The notes under the pieces: generated by a model | Seen by the model: only the letters and a program-made list of their open reading frames with translations | Databases searched by the model: none | What the model was told of the DNA's origin: nothing | Shown here: one piece after another, positions 7,522 to 16,699 of the stretch | Layout: each line of letters opens with the position of its first letter | Position numbering within the stretch: position 1 is the first letter of the stretch | Made by a program: the position numbers and the translations under genes | From: Lysinibacillus sp. 2017 | GTDB taxonomy: Bacteria; Bacillota; Bacilli; Bacillales_A; Planococcaceae | Length of the DNA stretch: 64,000 nt | Assembly: GCF_003073375.1 (NCBI RefSeq) | Contig: NZ_CP029002.1 | Location: 3,570,001 to 3,634,000 of the forward strand | Reading direction: 5' to 3'

Positions 7522-8451
7522 ATGATTATTAAAGAAGTATTTTACAAAGGGAAAACATTAATACCAGAATTAAAGCTCAAGCCTGAAATACATGAAATCA
7601 TCGGCATTCAAACGGATGTGCTAAGAAAGCAATCCTTATTAGCCGAATTAAAAATGCAAGACTATATTTATATTTCAAATGCAAATACAGGTGAATATGA
7701 ACGTCATACAGTAAAAGAGCTTTTAAAATTTTTAGCTACTATTACTGGGAGTTTACATAAGATTGATTTTTTAATTGAAAAGTTTGGACTAACGGATATA
7801 CAACACACGAGAATTAAACATATTCCTTATTCAAAGCAAATCTTTATTAAGCAATTACGTGTTTACTTTGCACAGCAACCGACAATCGTTCTAGAAGAAC
7901 CCTATTTTTATCTTGATGAATCGGATCGAAAAATTTTCAGTAGAATTTTAGACGAACTTTCTTCAACGAAAAGATTAGTTATTTTAGCTTCTAATTTAGA
8001 AGATGCCTTAATTTCTTGTCATAAAATCTATCGATTGGATGAGCAAGGTTTAAAGCAATTAGATATTGCAGATTCAGAAGATCAAGAAGAAGCTATAGAA
8101 GAACCTCAACCATTTAAATTAGAAAAAATTTCAACGAGGAAAAACGAAAAAACTATCCTTTTTGATCCACCTGAAATTGATTATATCGAGAGTGTTGAAG
8201 GGACAATATTGGTTCATGTAGGTGGGGAAAATTATTCGTGTGCATTGACTTTAACCGAGCTTGAAAAAAGATTAAAATCATACGGTTTCTTTAGATGTCA
8301 TCGTTCCTATATTGTAAATCTCCAAAAGGTACGAGAAATTATTACATGGACGAAAAATAGTTATAGTTTACGATTAAATATAGGGAAAGATTCAGTTGTA
8401 CCTTTATCGAGAGCGAAACTACAAGATTTACGAGACCTATTGAATATTTAA
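7522..8451 (+). CDS. LytTR transcriptional regulator with degenerate ABC-ATPase domain
   Basis: 309 residues. The C-terminal ~100 residues are a LytTR DNA-binding domain: YIESVEGTILVHVGG, then FFRCHRSYIVNLQKVREI and VPLSRAKLQDLRDLL. The N-terminal ~190 residues follow the layout of an ABC ATPase but with decayed motifs: the P-loop position reads GIQTDVLRKQSLL with no GxxGxGK, Walker B is TIVLEEPYFYLDESD and the H-loop histidine is Asn (LASNLEDA). The family knows such ABC-like LytTR regulators beside ABC exporters; the dead ATPase may sense the transporter. GGGAGG precedes the ATG. The exporter follows after 139 bases. Confidence 0.88.
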   Translation: MIIKEVFYKGKTLIPELKLKPEIHEIIGIQTDVLRKQSLLAELKMQDYIYISNANTGEYERHTVKELLKFLATITGSLHKIDFLIEKFGLTDIQHTRIKHIPYSKQIFIKQLRVYFAQQPTIVLEEPYFYLDESDRKIFSRILDELSSTKRLVILASNLEDALISCHKIYRLDEQGLKQLDIADSEDQEEAIEEPQPFKLEKISTRKNEKTILFDPPEIDYIESVEGTILVHVGGENYSCALTLTELEKRLKSYGFFRCHRSYIVNLQKVREIITWTKNSYSLRLNIGKDSVVPLSRAKLQDLRDLLNI

Positions 8452-8492
8452 TTTCCTAGGAAATAATTCGACAACTTGAACCTCCATTCGGT

Positions 8493-8522
8493 ACAGTTCA
8501 ACGGAAAATAGGTACAATTCAA
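8493..8522 (+). promoter_or_regulatory. Tandem LytTR-type operator
   Basis: ACAGTTCAA, 12 bases, ACAATTCAA. The whole 21-base unit GGTACANTTCAACGGAAAA is duplicated in tandem at 8490-8510 and 8511-8531, and a weaker third copy (CAACTTGAA, 8472-8480) lies exactly 21 bases upstream. Nine-base direct repeats with 12-base spacers are the known binding pattern of LytTR proteins (ComE/PlnC/AgrA type). Lies between the LytTR gene and the exporter. A separate 15-base palindrome, TTACACT-C-AGTGTAA, is at 8555-8569. Confidence 0.75.
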
Positions 8523-8590
8523 CGGAAAACAGCAGTCTTTGTTCATTTCTTCTTTTACACTCAGTGTAACAACTTGAAGGAGTGATGAAG

Positions 8591-9436
8591 ATGAACGTGA
8601 TTTCTGTTCAAAATATTAAAAAGCGCTTCGATAAAAAAGAGGCGTTATCGAATGTTTCTTTTACAATTCCAAAGGGTGAGATTTTTGGCTTTCTTGGTCC
8701 TAGTGGCTCAGGAAAAACGACCCTCATTAAAATTTTGACAGCTCAACTAGAACAAACAGTTGGGCAAGCAATGGTACTTGGTTCACCAGCCAAACAAATG
8801 CAGACTGCCAAACAAAAAAACCGCTTCGGTATTTTAACAGATAATAGTGGCTTATATGATCGTTTAACGATTGAGGAAAATCTAGAAGTTTTCCGTCAAT
8901 TGTACGAACTCCCAAAAAGTTCAGTCGATAAGGTATTGGACTTTGTAAATTTAAAAGAAGATCGAAAAAAACGTGTCAATCAACTATCTAAAGGAATGCG
9001 ACAACGTGTGACACTTGCATGTGCAATTATCCATGAACCAGAATTGCTATTTTTAGATGAGCCGACCTCTGCGCTAGATCCTATGAATACGGCGCATATT
9101 TACAAAGGCTTACGTTATTTAAATGATCGTGGTACAACAATTTTTTTAACGACTCATGATATGACAGAAGCCGAAACACTTTGTGACAGAGTCGCGATTT
9201 TGCACAAAGGTGAAATTCAAGCAATCGGAGCACCACAAGAGTTAAAAAAACAGTATCGAGATGGTGTGATTCATGTGGAATTGAAAGATGGAAAAATTCA
9301 TGAATTATCGATGGATGAACGGTCAGGAACTCAAATTTCGCATTGGCTCGCAACAAATCAGCTCGACTCCATTAAGACAAGTGAACCAAGCTTAGGGGAT
9401 ATATTTATGAAGCTAACAGGGAGTGAATTATCATGA
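8591..9436 (+). CDS. ABC exporter, ATP-binding subunit
   Basis: 281 residues. Walker [10 protein letters not shown] near residue 37, signature LSKGMRQRV near 134, Walker B LLFLDEPTSALD near 155, H-loop LTTHDMTEAE. A C-terminal extension of about 70 residues is typical of drug/antibiotic export ATPases of the CcmA class. ATG 8591 is eight bases after AAGGAG; the upstream GTG and ATG are too close to that site. Partner of the permease, whose start overlaps its stop by four bases. Likely controlled by the LytTR regulator in front. Substrate unknown. Confidence 0.9.
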   Translation: MNVISVQNIKKRFDKKEALSNVSFTIPKGEIFGFLGPSGSGKTTLIKILTAQLEQTVGQAMVLGSPAKQMQTAKQKNRFGILTDNSGLYDRLTIEENLEVFRQLYELPKSSVDKVLDFVNLKEDRKKRVNQLSKGMRQRVTLACAIIHEPELLFLDEPTSALDPMNTAHIYKGLRYLNDRGTTIFLTTHDMTEAETLCDRVAILHKGEIQAIGAPQELKKQYRDGVIHVELKDGKIHELSMDERSGTQISHWLATNQLDSIKTSEPSLGDIFMKLTGSELS

Positions 9437-10140
9437 ACATTTCATACAAAAGAATTCAAGCAATTTTTTTAAAGGACTATAAGGAATTTTCAAGAAACTA
9501 TGCGATTTCCATCATATTATTTTTCCCGATATTATTTGCCTTACTTTATCGCAGTGATGATCCTACACAAACTTTTATGACAGCATTCGTACTTAATTTT
9601 TCATTTGCCATGTTAACAAGCTTTGTTCAGGCATGTCTAATTGCTGAAGAAAAAGAAAAAAATACCCTACGTTCTTTAATGATGACACCCGCTAGTATTT
9701 TTGATGTGCTTTTAGGAAAAAGTGCTTTAGTTTTTGTATTATCAGCTTTTATTCTTGCTGTCACTGTCTATATTTTGGGCTATACGCCTGACAATTATGC
9801 TGTATTTATTGTAGCTGTTATATTATCGATTATTTTGTACACTGCATTAGGTACAATTTGCGGGCTGTTTTCAAAATCAGTCATGGAAGCTTCTTTAGCC
9901 GTATTCCCTGTATTGATCATCTTTACTGCGAGTCAATTTGGAATTATGTTTGAAGACCGTTTTCCATTCTTAGCTATTTTAGAATATTTCCCGAGTGCGC
10001 AATTAGCGAATTTACTTGACCTCATGCAGACAAATTATAAACTTTCCGATACGTTTGAAAGCTTAGGCATTATGCTTATTTGGACAATTGCTGTAACAAT
10101 CATTTCCGTTATCCTTTATAAAAAGCGCTTGATGGACTAA
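9433..10140 (+). CDS. ABC exporter, ABC-2-type permease subunit
   Basis: 235 residues with about six hydrophobic segments (around residues 24-39, 48-66, 98-116, 125-150, 156-172 and 210-228), the ABC-2 permease layout. EEKEKNTLRSLMMTPAS is the conserved coupling-helix region of the family (EEKE...L..L..TP). Overlaps the ATPase by ATGA. Resembles fluoroquinolone-export-type permeases of Bacillales, but the substrate is not shown by the sequence. Confidence 0.87.
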   Translation: MNISYKRIQAIFLKDYKEFSRNYAISIILFFPILFALLYRSDDPTQTFMTAFVLNFSFAMLTSFVQACLIAEEKEKNTLRSLMMTPASIFDVLLGKSALVFVLSAFILAVTVYILGYTPDNYAVFIVAVILSIILYTALGTICGLFSKSVMEASLAVFPVLIIFTASQFGIMFEDRFPFLAILEYFPSAQLANLLDLMQTNYKLSDTFESLGIMLIWTIAVTIISVILYKKRLMD

Positions 10141-10151
10141 TCATTTCTCTA

Positions 10152-10200
10152 AAAATATTAGGCACATGAGTAAAATAGTTTCTCATGTGCCTGATATTTT
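10152..10200. terminator. Bidirectional terminator-like hairpin
   Basis: AGGCACATGAG / CTCATGTGCCT, a perfect 11-base stem extended by AAAATAT / ATATTTT, right after the permease stop. Confidence 0.75.
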
Positions 10201-10346
10201 ATTTATTAAATTTGTCCATTTCCTTTATGAAAAGTTATAGCCCTCATTCATTTTTGAATGCATGCTTCTTTGATTTTGTGGAGTCTATGCGTTTCTCTGC
10301 CCGTGGAAATCATGTTTTTTAAACTTGCATACTACTTTTAAATAGA

Positions 10347-10375
10347 TTGACTTAATCTAGAGCGATGGTTATAAT
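10347..10375 (+). promoter_or_regulatory. SigA-type promoter of the GNAT-NUDIX pair
   Basis: TTGACT, 17-base spacer, TATAAT, 60 bases upstream of the GNAT start. The rest of the 10201-10426 gap shows nothing notable. Confidence 0.8.
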
Positions 10376-10435
10376 TTGAACCCAACAATAGTCTGATATT
10401 TCAAATAAATCAATTCGTAAATTGAGGTGATGACA

Positions 10436-11026
10436 ATGGTTTTACCTATTTTAGAAACTGAGCGACTGCGATTACGTGAGCTTCATATTTTAGATGCAAA
10501 GGCGATGTTTGAATATGCTTCGAAGGATGAGGTCACAAAATATGTACTTTGGGATACACACACCTCGCTTCGCCAAACAAAACAATTTTTAAAACTCATG
10601 AATAAAAAATACCTAGAGGGCTATTTAGCTTGGGCTATTACGCTAAAAGAATCGGGTACATTTGTTGGTACGATTGATTTTGTAACTTTAGATAGGACAG
10701 CTCGCATTGCCGAAATTGGCTATACGATATCGGATAACTATTGGGGCAAAGGCATTGTGAGCGAGGCTACACAGGAACTAATTAATTTTGGCTTTAAGGA
10801 ATTACATTTAGAACGCATTTACGCGCGCTGCTTTGCAGAAAATATCGGCTCTGAGCGCGTAATGCAAAAAGTAGGAATGACCTATGAAGGAACACTGCGT
10901 AAAGGAATCTTTGCAAAAGGCGCGTATCATGATTTGAAAATTTATGCGGTTTTGCGAGAGGATTTTAAAAAGCAAATCGCACAAGAAATGAGGAGGATAC
11001 ATAATGGAAAAATGGGATGTCTATGA
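10436..11026 (+). CDS. RimJ/RimL-type GNAT N-acetyltransferase
   Basis: 196 residues. TERLRLRELHILDAKAMFEYA at the start, CoA loop NYWGKGIVSEATQEL near residue 104, then ENIGSERVMQKVGMTYEGTLRKG. This is the standard ribosomal-protein-alanine-acetyltransferase-like pattern, though most members act on other amines. ATG 10436 follows GAGGTGA; in-frame GTG and ATG just upstream overlap that site. The 3' end overlaps the NUDIX gene by 23 bases, so the two form an operon behind the promoter at 10347. Confidence 0.9.
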   Translation: MVLPILETERLRLRELHILDAKAMFEYASKDEVTKYVLWDTHTSLRQTKQFLKLMNKKYLEGYLAWAITLKESGTFVGTIDFVTLDRTARIAEIGYTISDNYWGKGIVSEATQELINFGFKELHLERIYARCFAENIGSERVMQKVGMTYEGTLRKGIFAKGAYHDLKIYAVLREDFKKQIAQEMRRIHNGKMGCL

Positions 11027-11522
11027 TCAAGATCGCAAAAAATTAGATAAACAAATTACACGTGGTGACGCAATGGAGCCAAACGATTTTCACGTGGTCG
11101 TGCATGTTTGTATTTTTAATTCAAAAGGAGAAATGCTCATTCAGCAGCGTCAGCCTTTTAAACATGGGTGGTCGAATCTTTGGGATCTCACGTGTGGCGG
11201 TAGCGCGGTTGCTGGCGATACGAGTCAGCAGGCTGCTTCGAGGGAATTATCTGAGGAGCTTGGTCTTCAATATAACTTTGAAAACATGCGCCCCCGATTT
11301 ACGATGAACTTCCAAAACGGGTTTGATGATTATTATTTGATTGACTCTGACGTTGATTTGAATTCACTAACATTACAGCAAGAAGAAGTACAAGCAGTGA
11401 AATGGGCAACTCAGGAGGAAATTTTAAAGATGATAGAAGATGGGACATTTATTCCTTACTATGAAAGTATTATTCAGTTTCTTTTTGAAGGAAGAAGAGG
11501 TTATGGATCGATTCGATTATAA
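11004..11522 (+). CDS. NUDIX hydrolase, IPP-isomerase-like subgroup
   Basis: 172 residues. It opens EKWDVYDQDRKKLDKQITRG, the start of the YfcD/IPP-isomerase-like NUDIX group. The box reads GGSAVAGDTSQQAASRELSEELGL: REUxEExGU is intact, but the first glutamate position is Asp, as is common in this subgroup. AGGAGG precedes the ATG. The GNAT gene overlaps its start, suggesting coupled translation. Substrate unknown. Confidence 0.87.
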   Translation: MEKWDVYDQDRKKLDKQITRGDAMEPNDFHVVVHVCIFNSKGEMLIQQRQPFKHGWSNLWDLTCGGSAVAGDTSQQAASRELSEELGLQYNFENMRPRFTMNFQNGFDDYYLIDSDVDLNSLTLQQEEVQAVKWATQEEILKMIEDGTFIPYYESIIQFLFEGRRGYGSIRL

Positions 11523-11612
11523 ACTGGGTGACCTCTTATAAAGAAGGATTTTTCGCTTACTTTCTTAAACTAATAGAAGGTTAAAATAGTCAGCTTGAGA
11601 GGAGTTTTACAA

Positions 11613-12077
11613 ATGAGTGGCATTGAACAGCGATTGAAAGACTTAAGCTTAGAATTGCCAGATGCGACTGCCCCTTTGTATCATTATGTTCCTGTAACCA
11701 TTCATCAAGGAGTGGCCTATATTAGCGGTCAAGTTCCAAGAATAAATGGAGAGATCCCCTATCCTGGGAAAGTTGGGCAAGGTGTGACGATTGAGCAAGC
11801 GCAGGAACTAGCTGAGTATTGTGTGTTAAAGGGACTTAGCTCTTTAAAACAATCGATTGGTTCACTGGATAACGTCGAACAAGTTTTAAAAGTAACTGGC
11901 TACATTCAGACAGCACCGGACTTTTATGAACCATCGAAAGTGCTAGATGCAGCTTCTGCATTACTCGAAAAAATCTTCGAAGAAAAAGGCCGTCATGCAC
12001 GCACAGCAGTTGGTGTTGCAACACTGCCAAGCAACACACCCGTGGAGATTGATTTTATTATTGCCGTTAAAGAATAG
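11613..12077 (+). CDS. RidA (YjgF/UK114) family protein
   Basis: 154 residues, RidA fold. RidA proteins hydrolyse reactive enamines and imines (2-aminoacrylate, 2-aminocrotonate) released by PLP dehydratases. Seen: YISGQVPRINGEI near the N-terminus and the C-terminal HARTAVGVATLPSNTPVEID containing the conserved RxAVG..LP arginine. Slightly longer than classical RidA (about 125), as in the second common subfamily. ATG 11613 after GAGGAG. Eleven bases upstream of a serine/threonine dehydratase gene, so its substrate source is probably encoded next door. Confidence 0.92.
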   Translation: MSGIEQRLKDLSLELPDATAPLYHYVPVTIHQGVAYISGQVPRINGEIPYPGKVGQGVTIEQAQELAEYCVLKGLSSLKQSIGSLDNVEQVLKVTGYIQTAPDFYEPSKVLDAASALLEKIFEEKGRHARTAVGVATLPSNTPVEIDFIIAVKE

Positions 12078-12088
12078 GAGTGCAACAT

Positions 12089-13051
12089 ATGATTTCCTTA
12101 AAAGACGTTCAAGAAGCAAGACAACGAATTCAAAATACAGTTTATACAACACCACTTTTAAAGTCCGAACAACTCTCAACCATTTGCGGCAACAAACTAT
12201 TTTTAAAATCCGAGCACTTACAGAAAACAGGTTCCTTTAAAATTCGAGGTGCGAGTAATATGGCAATCCATGCGATTGAAAATGGTGCCAAGCATGTCAC
12301 AACAGCTTCATCAGGCAATCACGGACAAGCTGTTGCCTATGTTGCCAATAAGTACGGGGTGCCAGCAACAATTGTTGTTCCTGAAAATGTGAGTATGTGT
12401 AAAGTGAATGCTATCGTAGGCTACAATGGCAAAGTAGAAATGTGTGGCACAACTTCGGGAGAACGCTTGCCAAGAGCACAGCAAATCGCCGAACAGGAAA
12501 ACGGGATCTATATTCCACCTTATGACGACCCATTCATCATGGCAGGTCAAGGAACAATCGGTCTTGAAATTTTAGAGCAGCTCGATCATATAGATGCGAT
12601 TATTGTCCCAATCGGTGGCGGCGGACTGATTTCAGGAATCCTTACAACAATCAAAGAAACGAATCCCAAAATTAAAGTTATCGGTGTAGAACCAGCCATT
12701 GCGAACGATACATATTTGTCCATGCAACAAAGGAAGATTACAGCCATCCCTGCTACTAATACAATTGCGGATGGACTTCGCACGAACCAACCTGGTGACT
12801 TAACATTCCCTGTCTTAATGAACTATTTAGATGACCTTGTTCTTGTTACAGAAGACGAAATCCGTTATGCCTTTAGCTTTGTTTTAGAACGCACAAAACA
12901 ACTCATCGAACCATCAAGCGCGACAACAATTGCCGCAGCGATGTTTAATAAGCTGAATCTACATGGCAAAAATATTGTGTCAGTAATTTCTGGTGGTAAT
13001 GTGGATATTGATAAAGTGCAGGAGTTTATTGTGGATACTGCGAGGAAATAA
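12089..13051 (+). CDS. Threonine/serine ammonia-lyase (PLP)
   Basis: 320 residues, fold-type II PLP enzyme converting L-threonine to 2-oxobutyrate (or serine to pyruvate) and ammonia. The Schiff-base lysine is in KTGSFKIRGASN near residue 52; SSGNHGQAVAYVA binds the substrate carboxylate; the phosphate loop is IGGGGLISG near 175. There is no C-terminal ACT domain, so a catabolic (TdcB-like) type rather than an isoleucine-regulated IlvA. ATG 12089 is eight bases after AGGAG. In operon with ridA. Confidence 0.9.
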   Translation: MISLKDVQEARQRIQNTVYTTPLLKSEQLSTICGNKLFLKSEHLQKTGSFKIRGASNMAIHAIENGAKHVTTASSGNHGQAVAYVANKYGVPATIVVPENVSMCKVNAIVGYNGKVEMCGTTSGERLPRAQQIAEQENGIYIPPYDDPFIMAGQGTIGLEILEQLDHIDAIIVPIGGGGLISGILTTIKETNPKIKVIGVEPAIANDTYLSMQQRKITAIPATNTIADGLRTNQPGDLTFPVLMNYLDDLVLVTEDEIRYAFSFVLERTKQLIEPSSATTIAAAMFNKLNLHGKNIVSVISGGNVDIDKVQEFIVDTARK

Positions 13052-13064
13052 TTTTTTGAAATAG

Positions 13065-13102
13065 AAAGTTGCCTAGGAATTTGAGATTTCTTAGGCAGCT
13101 TT
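13065..13102. terminator. Terminator-like hairpin
   Basis: AAAGTTGCCTAGGAA pairs with TTTCTTAGGCAGCTTT around a short loop just past the dehydratase stop; it serves the converging genes on both sides. Confidence 0.65.
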
Positions 13103-13136
13103 GATTAATTTGTAAGTGTACCCGATGCAGTCTTTC

Positions 13137-13913
13137 TCATTCAATAGTAGGTGACTGGTATCCATAAGAATAAGCAAGACAGGCAAAACCACACTTTTCT
13201 AGAATAGGTTTGCTCATTGGGCTGGCATCAACAGTTAAGAAAGGATGTCCCTTTTCGTATGCCTTTTGTGCACGGGCAGCTAGTAGTTTCGTGTAATAAC
13301 CTTTCCCTCTAAACGATGGCAACGTTGAACCTCCCCAAAGACTTGTAAACGAAGAATTTTCCTCTATGTACATCCAAGCCGCGCTAACAAGCTGCCCCTC
13401 TTCATAAATCCCATAAATGTATAATGAATCTGGATTACTTTGTTTGTCTCTCCAAAGTTTATTGCCAAGCTCCGCATGAGATTCATCCCAAATCGCATCT
13501 TCTAGCGCCACAATATCTTGAATACCTTGTTCTTCCGTTATTTCTCTTACATCAGTGTGCAGGTTATTTGTTAGCAAAGGATGCTCATTCGTTATTTCCA
13601 TGACCATTAACGCTTCTGGATCCCCATCTGTAAAACCTTGCTGTTCAAGTAGGTCTTTCAAATTTTCAGGCTGATCGTAGTTATATACTTTCCACTCAAA
13701 ATTCTGCTTAAGATTACTAAAGTAGTTCAACTCATTTTGAATCACTTCTCTTGCGTTATCTGCGTTTACATTAGAAGCAATAATAAACCCCGAGTCACCA
13801 AATTTTGAAACGTGACGCACGACATGTTCGGTTTCCTCTCTTATGTATCCAAGTGTTTGGGCCTCATGTCGAAGTTCTTTGTGGAACAGTGAAATTAATT
13901 TGTTTTTATCCAT
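13137..13913 (-). CDS. GNAT-family N-acetyltransferase, two-domain
   Basis: 258 residues. The N-terminal ~120 residues are a divergent half without CoA motifs; the C-terminal half is a GNAT domain with LPSFRGKGYYTKLLAARAQKA near residue 202 and SKPILEKCGF near 236. Resembles tandem GNAT proteins in which only the second domain binds acetyl-CoA. AAAAGGAG precedes ATG 13913. Monocistronic, substrate unknown. Confidence 0.85.
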   Translation of the reverse strand: MDKNKLISLFHKELRHEAQTLGYIREETEHVVRHVSKFGDSGFIIASNVNADNAREVIQNELNYFSNLKQNFEWKVYNYDQPENLKDLLEQQGFTDGDPEALMVMEITNEHPLLTNNLHTDVREITEEQGIQDIVALEDAIWDESHAELGNKLWRDKQSNPDSLYIYGIYEEGQLVSAAWMYIEENSSFTSLWGGSTLPSFRGKGYYTKLLAARAQKAYEKGHPFLTVDASPMSKPILEKCGFACLAYSYGYQSPTIE

Positions 13914-14067
13914 TGTTGGGCTCCTTTTGAGTTGAAATAAAATGAAAATATCCTTCTACTTGTTTTAATTACACATGAATCTAAAAAATCCCTCTTGGAA
14001 TGTAAATTCTAGAATTCACCATTTTACAGTTCAAATTAAACTTACACATTGAAGTCCATCATTTTTG

Positions 14068-14565
14068 TCATTGACTCGGTACTCGAGGCGTTCTGTAAAT
14101 CAAATTTACTTCCTCATAATCTTCGAGCACAACTATCATCGGTTCTTCATTCTCTAGTAGGTTTTGTAGTTCAACTGAATTTATTTCCGGAACTTTTATC
14201 GTTGTAAGAATATCCAACTGTGCCTCTCCCTTTACGTTGGTTCCCTGAATTTGAAATGGAATAATTGCATCGACTGGAAGCGAAATGATCGATTCAGAAT
14301 ACTGGTGAATGACTACTGTTGCATATTTCTCCTCTTTTTCATTTCCATTATCTTCTTCAAAAAATTCGATAGTAACCGAAAAGTGGTCAGAATCTAATGT
14401 CTCATATTTCGCAATTGGAAGTTTGTATCCCTCAGGTGTACCTTCTATAAAATTACATGAAGTTAGCACAAAACAAATACCAACTACTAATGCAAATAGA
14501 ATAAGAATTAAATAGTTCTTGTTGTACACTTTTACCACTCTTTCTTTGTTAAATTTCATTAACAT
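14068..14565 (-). CDS. Putative lipoprotein
   Basis: 165 residues, not recognised. A hydrophobic stretch (LILILFALVVGICFVLTSC) ends in a lipobox with Cys near residue 37, so a membrane-anchored lipoprotein is expected. The ATG at 14565 has only a weak AGGA site and gives a long charged n-region; the GTG at 14529 would give a standard-length signal peptide, so the true start is uncertain. The soluble part has no known motif. Confidence 0.65.
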   Translation of the reverse strand: MLMKFNKERVVKVYNKNYLILILFALVVGICFVLTSCNFIEGTPEGYKLPIAKYETLDSDHFSVTIEFFEEDNGNEKEEKYATVVIHQYSESIISLPVDAIIPFQIQGTNVKGEAQLDILTTIKVPEINSVELQNLLENEEPMIVVLEDYEEVNLIYRTPRVPSQ

Positions 14566-14647
14566 TTATTTTCCTATTCTATTAAGCATCAGAGACGATA
14601 CGTTATGATATAGCTTTTTAAATACTATATATTTGGTCTATGATAAT

Positions 14648-14687
14648 AAAAAAATCCCCTCTAGAACACAATATCCTAGAGGGGATT
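14648..14687 (-). terminator. glmS terminator
   Basis: AATCCCCTCTAG / CTAGAGGGGATT stem; the minus strand continues into a seven-base T-run. Confidence 0.9.
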
Positions 14688-14724
14688 AATTTACAATATA
14701 TTACATTAAAACTCTATTACACTA

Positions 14725-16524
14725 TTACTCAACAGTTACTGATTTGGCTAAATTTCTCGGTTTATCCACATCACAACGGCGGTGAAGTGCCGCATAGTAG
14801 CTGATTAGCTGTAATGGCACAACAGATACAAGTGGCGTTAATAACTCATGTACGTGAGGGATTACTAGGCGATCGCCTTCTTCCTCCATGCCTTCCATTG
14901 CGATGATGCAAGCGTTGGCACCGCGCGCTACGACTTCTTTCACGTTACCGCGAATGTTAAGGGCTACCGCTTTTTGAGTTGCTAATGCGAATACTGGCGT
15001 ACCTTCTTCGATTAACGCGATTGTACCGTGTTTTAACTCACCACCCGCGAATCCTTCCGCTTGGATATATGAGATTTCTTTTAATTTTAATGCACCTTCT
15101 AGAGATACACAGAAGTCCATATTACGGCCGATGAAGAATGCGTTGCGTGCGATTTTCAAGTAATCTTCTGCGATTTGTTCCAAGTCAACTTTTGAGTCGA
15201 TGATTGTTTGGATACCGTTCGCTACAATTGCTAGCTCTTGTTTTAAGTCAAAATTAAGTGCTACACCTGTTTCTTTCGCTACTGCATACGCTGCCACTGC
15301 AAGTACGGCAATTTGTGCCACATAAGCTTTTGTAGAAGCTACGGCGATTTCTGGACCAGCATGTAATAGTAATGTGTAATCTGCTTCACGAGAAAGCGTA
15401 GAGCCTTGTGCGTTCGTTACAGTTAATGATTGGTAGCCTAGCTCTTTAATTTTCACTAATACTTGGCGACTATCCGCAGTTTCACCTGATTGTGAAATGA
15501 AGATGAATAATGGTTTTTTCGATAGTAATGGCATGTTGTAGCCGAACTCACTTGAAATGTGAACCTCTACAGGGATACCAGCAATTTTTTCGAAATATTG
15601 TTTACCGATTAAGCCGGCATGATAACTCGTACCTGCTGCGATAATATATAAACGATCGGCTTCTGAAATGGCTTTTAAAATGTCCGCATCAATGGTTACG
15701 TCATCGCCTTTTCCATAAGCTTGAATAATTTTACGGATAACAGTTGGTTGCTCATCCATTTCTTTTAACATGTAGTGAGGGTATGTGCCTTTTTCAATAT
15801 CAGACGCATCTAGCTCAGCTTTGAATGGTGCACGTTCAATTACACGGCCATCTAATGTTGAAATTTCTACTTTATCTTTACGTACTAGGACAACCTCTTT
15901 ATCGTGTAATTCGATAAATTGATCTGTTACTTGTAACATTGCCATCGCATCTGAAGCGATAACGTTGAAGTCTTCGCCAACACCTACTAGTAATGGTGAT
16001 TTGTTTTTTGCCACATAAATAGTTTCTACGTCTTCGCTATCAAGTAATGCTAATGCGTAAGAACCGTGTAATAATGACAATGTTTTACGGAATGCTTCAA
16101 CTGTTGTTAAACCATTTTTTGAGAATAACTCAACAAGCTGTACGATTACTTCTGTATCTGTATCTGAGGCCATTTGAATGCCTTTTAAATAAGCTTTTTG
16201 TAATAAGTGATAGTTTTCAATTACACCGTTATGCACTAAAGTAAAACGACCTGAAGCACTTGTATGCGGGTGCGCATTTAAGCGGTTTGGTACACCATGA
16301 GTTGCCCAACGTGTATGTCCAATCCCTACTGCTGCTTCTACGTCATCATTTACTGCTTTACGTAAATCCGCAATACGGCCTTTTTCTTTGAAGATCGTTA
16401 CGCCTTCTTCATTGTGTACAGCAATACCCGCTGAATCATAACCGCGGTACTCTAATTTTTCTAACCCTTTTAATAAAATTTCCTTTGCGTCTAATACGCC
16501 GTTATATCCTACAATTCCACACAT
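14725..16524 (-). CDS. glmS: Glutamine-fructose-6-phosphate aminotransferase
   Basis: 599 residues, full family length. Makes glucosamine-6-phosphate from fructose-6-phosphate and glutamine, the first step to UDP-GlcNAc and peptidoglycan. MCGIVGYNG supplies the N-terminal nucleophile cysteine; the glutaminase domain runs to about residue 235 ([16 protein letters not shown]). Two SIS sugar-isomerase domains follow ([18 protein letters not shown]), and the C-terminus LAKSVTVE is the conserved tail. AGGAGG precedes the ATG. Controlled by the ribozyme in its leader; near glmM, which uses its product. Confidence 0.98.
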   Translation of the reverse strand: MCGIVGYNGVLDAKEILLKGLEKLEYRGYDSAGIAVHNEEGVTIFKEKGRIADLRKAVNDDVEAAVGIGHTRWATHGVPNRLNAHPHTSASGRFTLVHNGVIENYHLLQKAYLKGIQMASDTDTEVIVQLVELFSKNGLTTVEAFRKTLSLLHGSYALALLDSEDVETIYVAKNKSPLLVGVGEDFNVIASDAMAMLQVTDQFIELHDKEVVLVRKDKVEISTLDGRVIERAPFKAELDASDIEKGTYPHYMLKEMDEQPTVIRKIIQAYGKGDDVTIDADILKAISEADRLYIIAAGTSYHAGLIGKQYFEKIAGIPVEVHISSEFGYNMPLLSKKPLFIFISQSGETADSRQVLVKIKELGYQSLTVTNAQGSTLSREADYTLLLHAGPEIAVASTKAYVAQIAVLAVAAYAVAKETGVALNFDLKQELAIVANGIQTIIDSKVDLEQIAEDYLKIARNAFFIGRNMDFCVSLEGALKLKEISYIQAEGFAGGELKHGTIALIEEGTPVFALATQKAVALNIRGNVKEVVARGANACIIAMEGMEEEGDRLVIPHVHELLTPLVSVVPLQLISYYAALHRRCDVDKPRNLAKSVTVE

Positions 16525-16699
16525 ATTTTTTCCTCCGATTGTTAGCTCACATCACACTACTTTAGACAATGCAAAAGTAGACTACAAAATCGCCCTTTTT
16601 TGCCTGTTTCGCAATTTTAGGAAACTTTAAAGTGGGTGCAGCTATTTACTCTCGTTTAGTAAATAAATCACAACCGTTTAAAGCCTCTATTATAAAGGT
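16525..16699 (-). other. Leader segment between ribozyme and glmS start
   Basis: About 175 transcribed, untranslated bases between the ribozyme core and the glmS ribosome site. Local inverted repeats are present (for example TTTACTAAACGAGAGTAAA at 16645-16664), and the segment may include the ribozyme's distal P3/P4 helices, whose end I cannot place exactly. Confidence 0.4.

Noticed and set aside
13137-13913. Two-gene reading of the 258-residue GNAT
   Set aside because: Continuous frame with one good start; the N-terminal half looks like a degenerate GNAT domain, so one tandem-domain protein is simpler.
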